Below, piece after piece: positions 56,907 through 64,000 of a stretch of DNA of 64,000 nt. The DNA lies in NCBI RefSeq assembly GCF_007673775.1, contig NZ_VEAF01000002.1:220596-284595 (forward strand), written 5' to 3'. Every line of letters starts with the position of its first letter. Position 1 is the first letter of the stretch. Below the pieces are notes generated by a model that saw nothing but the letters and a program-made list of their open reading frames with translations, was not told the DNA's origin and did not search any database. A program made the position numbers and the translations under genes. This stretch comes from Curtobacterium sp. 9128 (GTDB lineage Bacteria; Actinomycetota; Actinomycetes; Actinomycetales; Microbacteriaceae).

Positions 56907-57902
56907 TCAGTTGCTGGACTCGTCCTCGTCGTACCCGCTGTAGAAGTGGGCGCCGTCGAATCCGGGGACGGTGTCCTTGAGGGACAGGCCGAGCTCGGTG
57001 AGCTTGTCCTTGACCTCGTCCACCGACTTCTGACCGAAGTTGCGGATGTTCATGAGCTGCGTCTCCGACAGGGCGACGAGCTCGGACACCGTGTTGATGC
57101 CCTCCCGCTTGAGGCAGTTGTAGCTGCGGACCGACAGGTCGAGGTCCTCGATCGGGGTCTGCAGCTCGTTCGAGAGCACGGCGTCGACCGGCGCCGGGCC
57201 GATCTCGATGCCCTCAGCCGCCGTGTTCAGCTCGCGGGCGAGACCGAACAGCTCGACGAGCGTCCGACCGGCCGACGCGATGGCGTCGCGCGGCGTGATG
57301 GCCGGCTTCGACTCGACGTCGACGACCAGACGGTCGAAGTCCGTGCGCTCACCGGCACGCGTCGCCTCGACGCGGTAGGTGACCTTGAGGACCGGCGAGT
57401 AGATCGAGTCGATCGGGATCTGACCGGCCTCGCTGAACTCCGAACGGTTCTGCGTCGCCGAGACGTAGCCGCGGCCACGCTCGATGGTGAGCTCGAGCTC
57501 GAAGCGCGCGGTGTCGTTCAGGGTCGCGATGACGAGGTCCGGGTTGTGGATCTCGACGCCGGCCGGCGCGGAGATGTCCGCGGCGGTGACCTGACCGGCA
57601 CCCTGCTTGCGCAGGTACGCCGTGATGGGCTCGTCGTGCTCGCTGGAGACGACCAGGCTCTTGATGTTGAGGATGATCTCCGTGACGTCTTCCTTGACAC
57701 CGGGAACGGTGCTGAACTCGTGGAGGACGCCGTCGATGCGGATGCTCGTGACCGCAGCACCGGGGATCGAGGAGAGGAGCGTGCGGCGCAGCGAGTTCCC
57801 GAGGGTGTAGCCGAAGCCCGGCTCGAGCGGCTCGATGACGAAGCGCGAGCGGTGCTCGGAGATCGACTCCTCAGTGAGGGTGGGGCGCTGTGCAATGAGC
57901 AC
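56907..57902 (-). CDS. rpoA: DNA-directed RNA polymerase subunit alpha
   Basis: 331 residues with the assembly domain ([26 protein letters not shown]) and the C-terminal DNA/activator-binding domain ([23 protein letters not shown]). The GTG at 57902 is 7 nt after GAAAGGAA and matches the family start [10 protein letters not shown] short AGTGTC/GACACT stem lies in its leader. Confidence 0.98.
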   Translation of the reverse strand: MLIAQRPTLTEESISEHRSRFVIEPLEPGFGYTLGNSLRRTLLSSIPGAAVTSIRIDGVLHEFSTVPGVKEDVTEIILNIKSLVVSSEHDEPITAYLRKQGAGQVTAADISAPAGVEIHNPDLVIATLNDTARFELELTIERGRGYVSATQNRSEFSEAGQIPIDSIYSPVLKVTYRVEATRAGERTDFDRLVVDVESKPAITPRDAIASAGRTLVELFGLARELNTAAEGIEIGPAPVDAVLSNELQTPIEDLDLSVRSYNCLKREGINTVSELVALSETQLMNIRNFGQKSVDEVKDKLTELGLSLKDTVPGFDGAHFYSGYDEDESSN

Positions 57903-58030
57903 TGTGGGATTCCTTTCGGCGAAGTGTCCGCTATATGACACTTGGCGGTACGACGGGGCCGGCGAGGCCCCGACGGGTCTGTTGAGTTGTGATCACGCGC
58001 ACTGACGTACGCGATCGAACGACCAGGAAT

Positions 58031-58093
58031 GGCCGTCCCCGCTCGGGCCCTCCGGGAGACGGATCTCCGTCAGGGACCGAGTAGGGGACGGCC
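58031..58093 (-). terminator. Hairpin between rpsK and rpoA
   Basis: Perfect 10-nt arms GGCCGTCCCC/GGGGACGGCC with further inner pairing (GCTCGG, AGGGACCGAG) begin 15 bp after the rpsK stop. It may attenuate read-through or process the mRNA between ribosomal genes and rpoA. The rest of the 205-bp gap has no gene; rpsD, found here in many bacteria, is missing. Confidence 0.65.
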
Positions 58094-58107
58094 GGTTGCT
58101 CCTCGCG

Positions 58108-58506
58108 TCAGACGCGACGGCGCTTGGGCGGGCGGCACCCGTTGTGCGCCTGCGGCGTGACGTCGTTGATCGAGCCGACCTCGAGGCCAGCGGCCTGGAG
58201 GGAGCGGATCGCGGTCTCGCGACCGGAACCCGGGCCCTTCACGAACACGTCGACCTTCTTGACGCCGTGCTCCTGCGCCTGACGCGCAGCGGACTCGGCG
58301 GCGAGCTGCGCCGCGAACGGCGTCGACTTGCGCGAGCCCTTGAAGCCGACGGCACCGGAGGACGCCCAGCTGAGGACGGCGCCCGACGGGTCGGTGATGC
58401 TGACGATGGTGTTGTTGAACGTGCTCTTGATGTGGGCCTGGCCCACTGCGACGTTCTTCTTCTCCTTGCGGCGCGGCTTGCGCGCGGCAGTCTTGGGGGT
58501 AGCCAT
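58108..58506 (-). CDS. rpsK: 30S ribosomal protein S11
   Basis: 132 residues with the full S11 sequence: basic N-terminus, [28 protein letters not shown], and the C-terminal [19 protein letters not shown]. It follows rpsM by 9 bp. Confidence 0.98.
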   Translation of the reverse strand: MATPKTAARKPRRKEKKNVAVGQAHIKSTFNNTIVSITDPSGAVLSWASSGAVGFKGSRKSTPFAAQLAAESAARQAQEHGVKKVDVFVKGPGSGRETAIRSLQAAGLEVGSINDVTPQAHNGCRPPKRRRV

Positions 58507-58515
58507 GGTGATCTC

Positions 58516-58890
58516 CTATCGGGCCTTCTTCTTGCCTGCCACGGTGCGCTTCGGGCCCTTGCGGGTACGCGCGTTGGTCTTGGTGCGCTGACCGCGCACG
58601 GGGAGACCACGACGGTGGCGGAGACCCTCGTAGCTGCCGATCTCGACCTTGCGGCGGATGTCGGCGGCCACCTCGCGGCGGAGGTCACCCTCGACCTTGA
58701 AGTTGCCCTCGATGTAGTCGCGGAGGGCGACGAGCTGGTCGTCGGTGAGGTCCTTGACGCGGATGTCACCGGAGATACCGGTGTCCGCGAGCGTCTTGAC
58801 CGCGCGGGTGCGGCCGACGCCGTAGATGTACGTGAGTGCGATCTCCACGCGCTTCTCGCGCGGGATGTCGACGCCTGCTAGACGTGCCAT
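58516..58890 (-). CDS. rpsM: 30S ribosomal protein S13
   Basis: 124 residues; [26 protein letters not shown] and the basic end [25 protein letters not shown] are diagnostic of S13. First gene of rpsM-rpsK-rpoA-rplQ, with a 180-bp leader upstream. Confidence 0.98.
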   Translation of the reverse strand: MARLAGVDIPREKRVEIALTYIYGVGRTRAVKTLADTGISGDIRVKDLTDDQLVALRDYIEGNFKVEGDLRREVAADIRRKVEIGSYEGLRHRRGLPVRGQRTKTNARTRKGPKRTVAGKKKAR

Positions 58891-58924
58891 GTGCTGGCTG
58901 CTCCTGTTGTCGATGGAGGTGTGG

Positions 58925-59004
58925 CGCAGTACCGGTGCTCGGGCCTCCGCCCCGAGGTGTCCCCCCGTCCCGGCCGGAGCCGCGAGCGGAGTTCTGGTAC
59001 TGCG
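58925..59004 (-). promoter_or_regulatory. Stem-loop in the rpsM leader
   Basis: Perfect 9-nt arms CGCAGTACC/GGTACTGCG enclose 62 nt with further GC-rich pairing. It fills the gene-free gap between rpmJ and rpsM and may be a ribosomal-protein leader or an attenuator. Confidence 0.4.
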
Positions 59005-59071
59005 TGTTCGGTGTTCAGTTGTGGTTCCTGCGCAGGCCGCCGGTCGGCGTCCGGTCAGGCAGACCCGGGGA

Positions 59072-59188
59072 CTAGCCCTGGCGCTGCTTGTGACGCGGGT
59101 TGCTCTTGCAGATCACCATGACGCGGCCCTTGCGGCGGATGACACGGCAGTGCTCGCAGATGGGCTTGACGCTGGGGTTGACCTTCAT
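59072..59188 (-). CDS. rpmJ: 50S ribosomal protein L36
   Basis: A 38-residue protein, [19 protein letters not shown] and onward, with the four zinc-type ligands Cys11, Cys14, Cys27 and His32 of the C+ form of L36. Keeping the zinc site suggests that a zinc-free paralogue may exist elsewhere. It lies between infA and rpsM. Confidence 0.97.
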   Translation of the reverse strand: MKVNPSVKPICEHCRVIRRKGRVMVICKSNPRHKQRQG

Positions 59189-59258
59189 TGCTGTTTCCTC
59201 GTGCTCGCTGGCTTCGTGCTCGGCGGGTTCGCCGGGCCGTTCCTTTCCAGCTCGCGGA

Positions 59259-59480
59259 TCACTTGTAGCGGTAGACGATCCGGCCGCGGGTCAGGTCGTA
59301 CGGGCTCAGCTCCACGATCACGCGGTCCTCGGGGAGGATGCGGATGTAGTGCTGGCGCATCTTCCCGGAGATGTGCGCGAGGACCTTGTGCCCATTGGTC
59401 AGCTCAACGCGGAACATCGCGTTGGGCAGAGCTTCGAGCACCGAGCCTTCGATCTCGATGACGCCGTCTTTCTTGGCCAT
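59259..59480 (-). CDS. infA: Translation initiation factor IF-1
   Basis: A 73-residue OB-fold protein ([27 protein letters not shown]) that binds the ribosomal A site during initiation. First gene of infA-rpmJ, with GTGAGG near the ATG and a strong promoter about 100 bp upstream. Confidence 0.98.
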   Translation of the reverse strand: MAKKDGVIEIEGSVLEALPNAMFRVELTNGHKVLAHISGKMRQHYIRILPEDRVIVELSPYDLTRGRIVYRYK

Positions 59481-59574
59481 AGCCTCACTGTCGCTTGGTT
59501 GGATTACGGTGTGATCCCCGAACCGGTCTGCGGGTCGGGCGCCACGCCGAGACGGCATGACACACCAAAGATCG

Positions 59575-59603
59575 ATCTTATGGGAAAGTGGTCGGATTGC
59601 CAA
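59575..59603 (-). promoter_or_regulatory. infA promoter
   Basis: TTGGCA, 17 bp, TAAGAT on the minus strand, close to the housekeeping sigma consensus. The leader is about 88 nt. Confidence 0.7.
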
Positions 59604-59742
59604 GTGTGGGCGGCGCCTCCCCCGAGTTGGGGTGTTCCTGAGGGCGTGGCCGCCGTTCCACAGTGGTTCCACGGCGCGTTCGCGGGGGAGGACGAGGAGT
59701 CCAGCCCTACGGTGACGATGCAGCCACCTGAACGGAGACCAC

Positions 59743-60978
59743 GTGCCCGACGCCACCAGGCCCTTCGCTCGTCACGGACGACTCCCCCGCCGGCGCGGCT
59801 GGGCGACGCTCGTGATGGTCGTCGCCTCGACGCTCGCCGTGGTCCTCGTCAGCGGGACGAGCGTCGCGGCCATCGCCGGTGCCCAGCTCGCCAGCGCCCC
59901 GAAGTCGGTCAAGCTGAGCAAGGACGACCAGAACACCGCGGCGTCCGCCGACATCACCGCGATCCCGGGCGGCGCGAACATCCTCCTGATCGGCAGCGAC
60001 ACCCGCGTCGGGCAGTTCGACGCGAGCGATGACGTCGAGGGCGCCCGCAACGACGTCACCATGCTCATCCACGTATCCCAGGACCACACCCAGCTGACCG
60101 CGGTGAGCTTCCCGCGCGACCTGATGGTGCCGATCCCCGCATGTTCGAACCCGGAGACGGGCACGAGCTACCCGGCGGCACGGTCCGCACAGTTCAACAC
60201 CGCGCTCGGCAACGGCGGCGTCTCGTGCGTCGTGGACACCGTCGAGAACCTCACCGGGCTGACCATCCCGTACGCCGGGATGATCACGTTCGACGGCGTC
60301 ATCGAGATGTCGAACGCGCTCGGCGGCGTCGACGTCTGCGTCGCGAAGGCCATCGACGACTCGTACACGGGGTTGCACCTGGACGCCGGGTCGCACTCGC
60401 TCGAGGGGTCGGACGCCCTCGCCTTCCTCCGCACCCGGCACGGCGTCGGCGACGGCAGCGACCTCGCCCGGATCAGCTCGCAGCAGGTCTTCCTCTCCGC
60501 GCTCCTGCGGAAGGTGACCTCCGACGGCACGCTCTCCAACCCGATCACGCTCTACAAGCTCGCCGGAGCGGCCCTGCACAACATGGTGCTCTCCGACGGG
60601 CTGAACCAACCGCGGACCCTGGTCGGCCTCGCCGGCATGCTGCGCGGGATGAGCACGTCCGACATGCTCTTCGTGCAGTACCCGGTCGCGGACGACCCGG
60701 ACGACTCGGCACGGGTGGTCGTCGACGAGACGGCGGCACACACGCTGAACGTGGCCCTGCAGACCGACCAGAAGACGACGCTCGGCGACTCGACCACGGG
60801 GCGCGCATCCGAGGAGCAGAGCGACGCACCCAGCACGCCGGCGGCCCCGACGACTCCGGCGCCGACGGCGCCGACGGGCGGCGCGAGCACCAGCGCGCCG
60901 AGCCAGAGCGCCACGCCGCTGCCGTCGTCGATCACCGGGCAGAGCGCGGCGGAGCAGACCTGCTCCGTCGGCAACTGA
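59743..60978 (+). CDS. LCP-family (LytR-CpsA-Psr) cell wall protein
   Basis: A 411-residue protein with a basic N-terminus, one membrane helix (21-47) and an extracytoplasmic LCP domain (about 75-300) showing [31 protein letters not shown] and [24 protein letters not shown] enzymes attach phosphate-linked glycopolymers to peptidoglycan. The Pro/Thr/Ser-rich tail (from about 350) is disordered. The GTG has GGAGA 4 nt upstream. Confidence 0.93.
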   Translation: MPDATRPFARHGRLPRRRGWATLVMVVASTLAVVLVSGTSVAAIAGAQLASAPKSVKLSKDDQNTAASADITAIPGGANILLIGSDTRVGQFDASDDVEGARNDVTMLIHVSQDHTQLTAVSFPRDLMVPIPACSNPETGTSYPAARSAQFNTALGNGGVSCVVDTVENLTGLTIPYAGMITFDGVIEMSNALGGVDVCVAKAIDDSYTGLHLDAGSHSLEGSDALAFLRTRHGVGDGSDLARISSQQVFLSALLRKVTSDGTLSNPITLYKLAGAALHNMVLSDGLNQPRTLVGLAGMLRGMSTSDMLFVQYPVADDPDDSARVVVDETAAHTLNVALQTDQKTTLGDSTTGRASEEQSDAPSTPAAPTTPAPTAPTGGASTSAPSQSATPLPSSITGQSAAEQTCSVGN

Positions 60979-61003
60979 CGCCGACGGGGCGGGCGCACAC
61001 CGC

Positions 61004-61052
61004 GCCTCCCGTCCGGCTCGCGCCGTCCGCAGTGCGGGACCGGACGGGAGGC
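61004..61052. terminator. Bidirectional terminator between the LCP gene and map
   Basis: Perfect 13-bp arms enclose a 23-nt loop with its own small stem. It lies between two convergent stop codons. Confidence 0.75.
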
Positions 61053-61057
61053 CGGCC

Positions 61058-61891
61058 CTACGCGATCGGGACCGGCGTCACTCCCAGCGGGGCCAGCCCG
61101 GATGCGCCGCCGTCGGCGGCCGTGAGCACCCAGATCCCGTCGGCGTGGACGGCGACGCTGTGCTCCCAGTGCGCCGCGTCGGAGCCGTCCAGGGTGCGGA
61201 CGGTCCACTCGTCGTCGTCGGTCGAGCTGTCGATCGTGCCGGCCGTGACCATCGGTTCGATGGCGACGACCAGTCCGGGCCGGACCGCCGGACCGGCACC
61301 GCGGACACGGTGGTTGTACACCGGCGGTTCTTCGTGCATGGACCGGCCGATGCCGTGCCCGGTGAAGTCCTCGACGATGCCCCAGGCACCCGTCTCGTCG
61401 ATGGCGTCCTCGACGGCGGCACCGACCTCGTGGAGGTTCCTCGCATGCGCCAGCGCGGCGATGCCGTGCCAGAGCGACCGCTCGGTCGTGTCGCAGAGCG
61501 TCTGCCGCGCCGTCGTGACCGCAGCGTCGCCGCCGGGGACCACCATGGTGAACGCGCTGTCGCCGTTCCACCCGTCGACCTCGGCGCCGGCGTCCACCGA
61601 GACGATGTCGCCCGGCTCCAGGACGCGGTCACCGGGGATGCCGTGCACGATCTCGTCGTTCACGGAGACACAGAGCGTGTGCCGGTACCCCGGCACGAGC
61701 TGGAAGTTCGGGATCCCGCCGCCGTCCCGGATGGTGCGCTCCGCGATCGCGTCGAGCGCACCCGTGGTGACACCGGGACGGACAGCCGCACGGACGGCCA
61801 CGAGCGCTTCCTCGGTGAGCAGTCCTGGGCGCACCATGGCCCGGAGCTCCTCCGGCGTCTTGTAGATCGAGGGCTTGCGGAACCGCACCAC
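61058..61891 (-). CDS. map: Type I methionine aminopeptidase
   Basis: Removes the initiator Met from new proteins. The 277 residues hold the metal ligands in SVDAGAEVDGWNGDSAF (two Asp), GHGIGRSMHEEP (His), AIEPMV (Glu) and the final WEHSVAV (Glu). Two adjacent GTGs are possible starts. It follows adk by 5 bp in secY-adk-map. Confidence 0.96.
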   Translation of the reverse strand: MVRFRKPSIYKTPEELRAMVRPGLLTEEALVAVRAAVRPGVTTGALDAIAERTIRDGGGIPNFQLVPGYRHTLCVSVNDEIVHGIPGDRVLEPGDIVSVDAGAEVDGWNGDSAFTMVVPGGDAAVTTARQTLCDTTERSLWHGIAALAHARNLHEVGAAVEDAIDETGAWGIVEDFTGHGIGRSMHEEPPVYNHRVRGAGPAVRPGLVVAIEPMVTAGTIDSSTDDDEWTVRTLDGSDAAHWEHSVAVHADGIWVLTAADGGASGLAPLGVTPVPIA

Positions 61892-61896
61892 GGGCG

Positions 61897-62487
61897 TCAG
61901 ACGCCGGCGGTGAGCCCGCGCGACGCGAGCGCCGCCTGGATGCGGTCGCCGACCTCGTCGACCCCGCCCAGTCCGTCGACGTCGACCACGAGACCGCGCT
62001 GCTGGTACGCGTCCACGATCGGCGCGGTCTGCTCGACGTACACGGCCTGGCGACGACGGATCGTCTCCTCGTTGTCGTCGCTGCGTCCCTGCTCACCGGA
62101 CCGCTTCAGCAGACGCCCGACGAGCGCGTCCTGGTCGGCGACGAGCCGCACGACGGCGTCGAGACCGGTGCCCTGCTCGGCGAGGAGGGCGTCGAGGTAC
62201 TCGACCTGACCCACCGTGCGGGGGTACCCGTCGAGCAGGAAGCCGTGCTCGGCGTCGGGCTCTGCCAGTCGGGACTTCACGAGCTCGTTCGTCAACGAGT
62301 CGGGCACGTAGTCACCCGCGTCCATGATCGCCTTCGCCTGCACCCCGAGCGGCGTGCCCTCGGACACGTTCTTCCGGAAGATGTCACCCGTGGAGACGGC
62401 GGGGATCCCGAAGGTCTCGGCGATGCGGCCGGCCTGCGTTCCCTTCCCGGCTCCGGGAGGTCCGACGATGATGAGACGTGCGCTCAA
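61897..62487 (-). CDS. adk: Adenylate kinase
   Basis: 196 residues with P-loop [12 protein letters not shown], the lid boundary LLDGYPRT and the short lid lacking zinc cysteines. It starts with TTG, 8 nt after AAGGG, and overlaps the secY stop by 4 bp (TTGA), so the weak start may be served by coupling to secY. Confidence 0.97.
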   Translation of the reverse strand: MSARLIIVGPPGAGKGTQAGRIAETFGIPAVSTGDIFRKNVSEGTPLGVQAKAIMDAGDYVPDSLTNELVKSRLAEPDAEHGFLLDGYPRTVGQVEYLDALLAEQGTGLDAVVRLVADQDALVGRLLKRSGEQGRSDDNEETIRRRQAVYVEQTAPIVDAYQQRGLVVDVDGLGGVDEVGDRIQAALASRGLTAGV

Positions 62488-63806
62488 CGGAGAAGCCCTT
62501 CGTAGTGACGTTGCTGCAGCTGCGAGTCGATCTGCTTCACGGTCTCGAGACCGACACCCACGATGATGAGGATGCTCGCGCCACCGAACGGGAAGTTCTG
62601 GTTCGCGCCGAACAGCGCCAGTGCTGCCAGCGGGATGAGCGCGATGAGACCGAGGTAGAGCGAGCCGGGCAACGTCACCCGGGTCAGGACGTAGTCGAGG
62701 TACTCAGCGGTGGGTCGACCGGCACGGATGCCGGGGATGAACCCGCCGTACTTCTTCATGTTGTCGGCGACCTCTTCGGGGTTGAAGGTGATCGCGACGT
62801 AGAAGTAGGTGAACCCGACGATGAGCAGGAAGTACAGCACCATGTAGAACCAGTTGTCACCCGAGGTCAGGTTGCTCTGGATCCACGTGACCCACGCGGC
62901 CGGCGCGGAGCCGTCGGAGGGCTGGTTGAACTGCGCGACGAGTGCCGGCAGGTACAGCAGCGACGAGGCGAAGATGACGGGCACGACGCCGGCCATGTTC
63001 ACCTTGATCGGGATGTAGGTGTTGTTGCCGCCGTAGGTCCGACGGCCGACCATGCGCTTGGCGTACTGCACCGGGATCCGTCGCTGCGACTGCTCGACGA
63101 ATACCACGGCCATCATGATCACGAGGCCGACGAGGATGACGAAGAGGAACAGCTCGAAGGACTGCGACTGCTCGATCGCCCAGAGCGCGGAGGGGAACTG
63201 CGCTGCGATGGACGTGAAGATGAGCAGCGACATGCCGTTGCCGATGCCGCGCTCGGTGACGAGCTCACCCATCCACATGATCAGGCCGGTGCCGGCGGTC
63301 AGCGTGACGACCATGAGCATGATCGCGTACCAGCTGTCGTTCGAGATGATCGACGAGCAGGAGGGGCTGGCGTTCGTGCCGAAGAGCTGCCCGGAGCGGG
63401 CGACCGTGATCAACGTCGTGGACTGGAGCACACCGAGCGCGATCGTGAGGTAGCGCGTGTACTGGGTCAGCTTCGCCTGACCCGTCTGGCCCTCCTTGTA
63501 GAGGGCGTCGAAGTGCGGGATGACCACACGCAGCAGCTGCACGATGATCGACGACGTGATGTACGGCATGATGCCGAGCGCGAAGACCGAGAGCTTCAGC
63601 AGCGCGCCGCCGGAGAAGAGGTTGATGAGGTCGTAGAGCCCGCCGGAGGAGGACGCGCTCGCCAGGCAGGTCTGGACCGCGGCGTAGTCGACGTACGGTG
63701 CCGGGATGTACGACCCGAGGCGGAACAGCGCGATGATCGCGAGGGTGAAGCCGATCTTCTTGCGAAGGTCGGGGGTGCGCATGATGCGCGCGACCGCTCT
63801 GAACAC
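62484..63806 (-). CDS. secY: Preprotein translocase subunit SecY
   Basis: The 440-residue central channel of the Sec system with ten membrane helices, including the plug region after helix 1 and the cytoplasmic loop [34 protein letters not shown] precedes the GTG. In this group rplO normally lies directly upstream; it is not visible before the window ends. Confidence 0.97.
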   Translation of the reverse strand: MFRAVARIMRTPDLRKKIGFTLAIIALFRLGSYIPAPYVDYAAVQTCLASASSSGGLYDLINLFSGGALLKLSVFALGIMPYITSSIIVQLLRVVIPHFDALYKEGQTGQAKLTQYTRYLTIALGVLQSTTLITVARSGQLFGTNASPSCSSIISNDSWYAIMLMVVTLTAGTGLIMWMGELVTERGIGNGMSLLIFTSIAAQFPSALWAIEQSQSFELFLFVILVGLVIMMAVVFVEQSQRRIPVQYAKRMVGRRTYGGNNTYIPIKVNMAGVVPVIFASSLLYLPALVAQFNQPSDGSAPAAWVTWIQSNLTSGDNWFYMVLYFLLIVGFTYFYVAITFNPEEVADNMKKYGGFIPGIRAGRPTAEYLDYVLTRVTLPGSLYLGLIALIPLAALALFGANQNFPFGGASILIIVGVGLETVKQIDSQLQQRHYEGLLR

Positions 63807-64000
63807 GAGGACTCTCCGAACTAGTGGGACCGGACTTGCCGATCGAGCCGGGCGTGACTGCCCGAGGCCGGTACGCCGACCGCGCGACCCGGTGTCGCCA
63901 CCGAGGTGACGGAGGACACCGGGCCTGCCATCAAGGAAACCGCAACGGCGGGGGCGGCGGGGGGCGAGGCGAGGTGGCGCCGGGCGAGAGGCCGGGCGGG
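63807..64000 (-). other. Gene-free secY leader with hairpin
   Basis: No gene is supported in the last 194 bases. A perfect 9-bp stem (63888-63896 with 63915-63923) could be a terminator or attenuator of the preceding ribosomal-protein operon. The last 60 bases are G-rich on the plus strand and of low complexity. Confidence 0.5.

Overview
The window is a stretch of very GC-rich actinobacterial chromosome. Third codon positions are almost all G or C, GTG and TTG starts are common, and many genes overlap by GTGA or ATGA. Gene order and content (guaA next to a DUF3817 protein and SURF1, guaB3, groES without groEL, a tsaB-rimI-tsaD cluster, no rpsD between rpsK and rpoA) fit the Microbacteriaceae, with Curtobacterium-like organisms the first guess. 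That placement is an inference; no rRNA gene is present to settle it.

Most of the window is one conserved housekeeping backbone on the minus strand. Read from right to left it runs secY-adk-map, infA-rpmJ-rpsM-rpsK-rpoA-rplQ, truA, rplM-rpsI-glmM, glmS-acpS-alr-alr-tsaE, tsaB-rimI-tsaD, groES, the guaB/guaB3 pair and guaA. These genes cover protein export and ribosome assembly, UDP-GlcNAc and D-alanine supply for the wall, the t6A tRNA modification enzymes, and GMP synthesis.

Accessory modules sit in the joints of this backbone. (1) 5-10 kb: SURF1, a K+/H+ antiporter with its TrkA-C partner, and glpD. (2) 11.6-19.3 kb: a branched-chain amino acid type ABC importer (livFGMH plus a separate livJ) flanking guaB. 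Both liv promoters carry GlnR-like half-site pairs, and LivH carries an unusual exported domain. (3) 25.3-32.7 kb: a Pnkp-Hen1 RNA repair pair, a secreted GH16 enzyme, a lysozyme-like protein with seven propeller-type repeats, and an SGNH hydrolase, all between tsaB and tsaE. (4) 42.4-48.7 kb: a wall-anchored ExeM-type nuclease; then a lower-GC cassette made of a secreted Trp-rich helical peptide, an attenuator-like hairpin, an ABC ATPase, a permease and a small membrane protein; then an MBL-fold hydrolase. (5) 49.6-56 kb: a drug-exporter-like ABC pair behind a three-heptad SARP-type box, a large AfsR/SARP regulator and a FUSC-family membrane protein. (6) 59.7-61 kb: an LCP-family wall enzyme.

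The best candidate for something undescribed is the peptide-ABC cassette at 45.5-47.8 kb. It has the layout of a bacteriocin with self-immunity transport, but I do not recognise the peptide. Other unusual points are a 74-bp triplicated translation start region in front of alr that creates two coupled 25-codon leader ORFs, a 63-bp triplicated livF 3' end, and a set of genes with a -10 box 6-7 nt before the start codon, as expected for leaderless mRNAs. I saw no tRNA, rRNA, insertion sequence, prophage or CRISPR array.
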